Below are positions 40,399 to 41,496 of a stretch of DNA of 41,496 bases, in pieces (position 1 is the stretch's first letter; each line of letters opens with the position of its first letter). Source of the stretch: Mobilitalea sp. (GTDB lineage Bacteria; Bacillota_A; Clostridia; Lachnospirales; Lachnospiraceae). Below the pieces are notes generated by a model. The model was not told where the DNA came from, searched no databases, and saw nothing but the letters and a program-made list of their open reading frames with translations. Where the stretch lies: contig JARKQP010000522.1 in assembly GCA_029974875.1 (NCBI GenBank), positions 1 to 41,496 of the forward strand, read 5' to 3'. The position numbers and the translations under genes were made by a program.

Positions 40399-41496
40399 CT
40401 ACCGGCTGTTTTGCAGCCTGTCGGCTATTTTCAGCATCTCCGGCAGACAGGCATCAAAGAACATTTCATAGGCCTTGCAAAAATACTGATGGAAGGGCTC
40501 ATCCGGCTGCCGGTTTCTGGGGCAGCCTCCGCGGCAGATGGGGTAGAAGCGGCAGCTGTCACATTTTTTGTCGTGCTGCAGGGATCTTTCTAAGAATCCG
40601 AGCCTGTCCCTGGATTCGTCAAGCTGTGTCACGGTATGCTCACAGAAGGTACCCAGGCGGTAGCCATCCATCACATAGAAATCACAGGGATAGACGGAAC
40701 CGTCTGCCTCCACTACATACTGCTTACCGCAGACGCCATTCATATCACAGGATTCCGCGGCGTAGCCCATTAAAATTGAAATGTAATTTTCAAACTGACG
40801 GATATAGGGTTGGGTGCCCTGCAATAAATCCTGGTACCATAAACGGAACAGCTTGATTAAGAATTCCCCGTATACCTCAGGCAAAAGGGAATAATCCTTT
40901 AATCCCGGCTCCTCACCGATGGGATCCAGGCAGGCAATGAACTGGAGGTATTTTAGGCCATGCTTTTTATAAAATTCATAACTGCGCTCGATCTGGGGAG
41001 CGGTTTTGCTGTTAACGACGGACAGGATGTTGAACTGCACGTTATATTTTTGGAATAGGGCGATGGTATCCATGACACGATGGAAGCTTCCCCCGCCTTT
41101 CGTATTTAACCTGTAATGGTCATGGGCCTTTGGGACGCCGTCCAAGGATACACCGACGAGGAAATTATTGTCGACGTAGAATTTAGCCCACTCCTTATCC
41201 GTAGAGTATCCGTTTGTCTGGATGGCATTATATATTTTAACGTGGTTGATATTATATTTGTTCTGCAATTCGATGGATTTCTTAAAGAAATCAAGGCCTG
41301 TCAATGTGGGCTCACCACCCTGATAGGCTATGGTACATTCTCCTTCTGCGTAAGCAAGTACCTTCTCCAGCACCTTCTCTAAGACGTCTATGCTCATAAA
41401 TCCGTAGTTCGCGTGGGAACGTTTTGAGATAGTGTCATAATAAAAGCAATAATTACATCTGAGATTGCAGTTGCCGGAGGCTGGCTTAATTAATAC
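40399..41496 (-). CDS. Radical SAM/SPASM protein, anaerobic sulfatase-maturase type (5' end cut by window)
   Basis: The frame is open through the right window edge, so the start is missing. The first visible residues include the radical SAM cluster motif CNLRCNYCFYYD, then AYQGGEPTL (the GGE motif), VSLDGVPKAHD and the C-terminal SPASM domain with CDMNGVCG, VYPCDFYV, CDSCRFYPICRGGCP and FCKAYE. The Cys pattern fits two auxiliary iron-sulfur clusters. Relatives (anSME) convert Cys or Ser of a sulfatase to formylglycine; the same layout occurs in peptide-modifying enzymes. No sulfatase or precursor peptide is visible in the window, so the substrate remains open. Visible length is 365 residues. 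Confidence 0.9.
   Translation of the reverse strand, partial: VLIKPASGNCNLRCNYCFYYDTISKRSHANYGFMSIDVLEKVLEKVLAYAEGECTIAYQGGEPTLTGLDFFKKSIELQNKYNINHVKIYNAIQTNGYSTDKEWAKFYVDNNFLVGVSLDGVPKAHDHYRLNTKGGGSFHRVMDTIALFQKYNVQFNILSVVNSKTAPQIERSYEFYKKHGLKYLQFIACLDPIGEEPGLKDYSLLPEVYGEFLIKLFRLWYQDLLQGTQPYIRQFENYISILMGYAAESCDMNGVCGKQYVVEADGSVYPCDFYVMDGYRLGTFCEHTVTQLDESRDRLGFLERSLQHDKKCDSCRFYPICRGGCPRNRQPDEPFHQYFCKAYEMFFDACLPEMLKIADRLQNSR

Noticed and set aside
40317..40856. Plus-strand open frame opposite the radical SAM gene
   Set aside because: It is rich in Arg, Cys and His as expected for an antisense frame of Cys/Gly-rich coding sequence; the opposite strand has clear SPASM motifs.

Overview
The window reads as a chromosome segment of a low-to-mid GC, anaerobic, spore-forming member of the Clostridia, most likely Lachnospiraceae. 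The support is a T-box leader before a prolyl-tRNA synthetase, a CotS-type spore coat gene, a short flavodoxin, a PdxST/PdxR vitamin B6 locus, an HD-GYP c-di-GMP phosphodiesterase, a SPASM radical SAM protein and many TTGACA-17-TATAAT-type promoters. The taxon is inferred from gene content only. I saw no rRNA, tRNA, prophage, insertion sequence or CRISPR array.

Region 1 (1-5.9 kb) is a carbohydrate operon. It holds two sugar ABC permeases (the first broken by a one-base deletion in a T run), a class II ketose-bisphosphate aldolase, an ADP-dependent phosphofructokinase/glucokinase-family kinase, a second class II aldolase and an RpiR regulator. Region 2 (5.9-8.0 kb) is proS with its own promoter and a T-box leader whose specifier reads as a proline codon. 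Region 3 (8.0-8.5 kb) looks gene-free but holds a compact type I toxin-antitoxin locus: a 29-residue hydrophobic peptide facing an antisense RNA across a shared bidirectional terminator.

Region 4 (8.7-15.4 kb) is a second metabolic operon. A LacI regulator has three near-identical palindromic operators and controls a nitrate/sulfonate/taurine-type ABC importer, an alpha/beta hydrolase, a third class II aldolase and a 1-phosphofructokinase-type PfkB kinase. Both sugar operons pair aldolases with a sugar kinase, but from different kinase superfamily branches and with different transporter classes.

Region 5 (15.4-32.7 kb) is mostly housekeeping: cca with a decayed cca-like fragment beside it, a CotS-like gene, a PEGA-domain membrane protein, a coiled-coil membrane protein, pgi, a TrhA/hemolysin III protein, a DUF951 protein, xth, an HD-GYP protein, azlCD, an unknown 134-residue protein, flavodoxin, and pdxST with divergent pdxR. 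Two unrelated arrays of about 26 bp period each stop just short of a -35 box, one before pgi and one before the unknown gene.

Region 6 (32.9-38.6 kb) has a DedA protein, a GT4 glycosyltransferase and a lysophospholipid-acyltransferase-like protein in a row, which suggests membrane glycolipid work, followed by a two-component system whose 750-residue kinase has several membrane segments. Region 7 (38.6-41.5 kb) has an XRE regulator divergent from a 52-residue small protein, an MntR/DtxR-type regulator and a radical SAM/SPASM gene that runs off the right edge.
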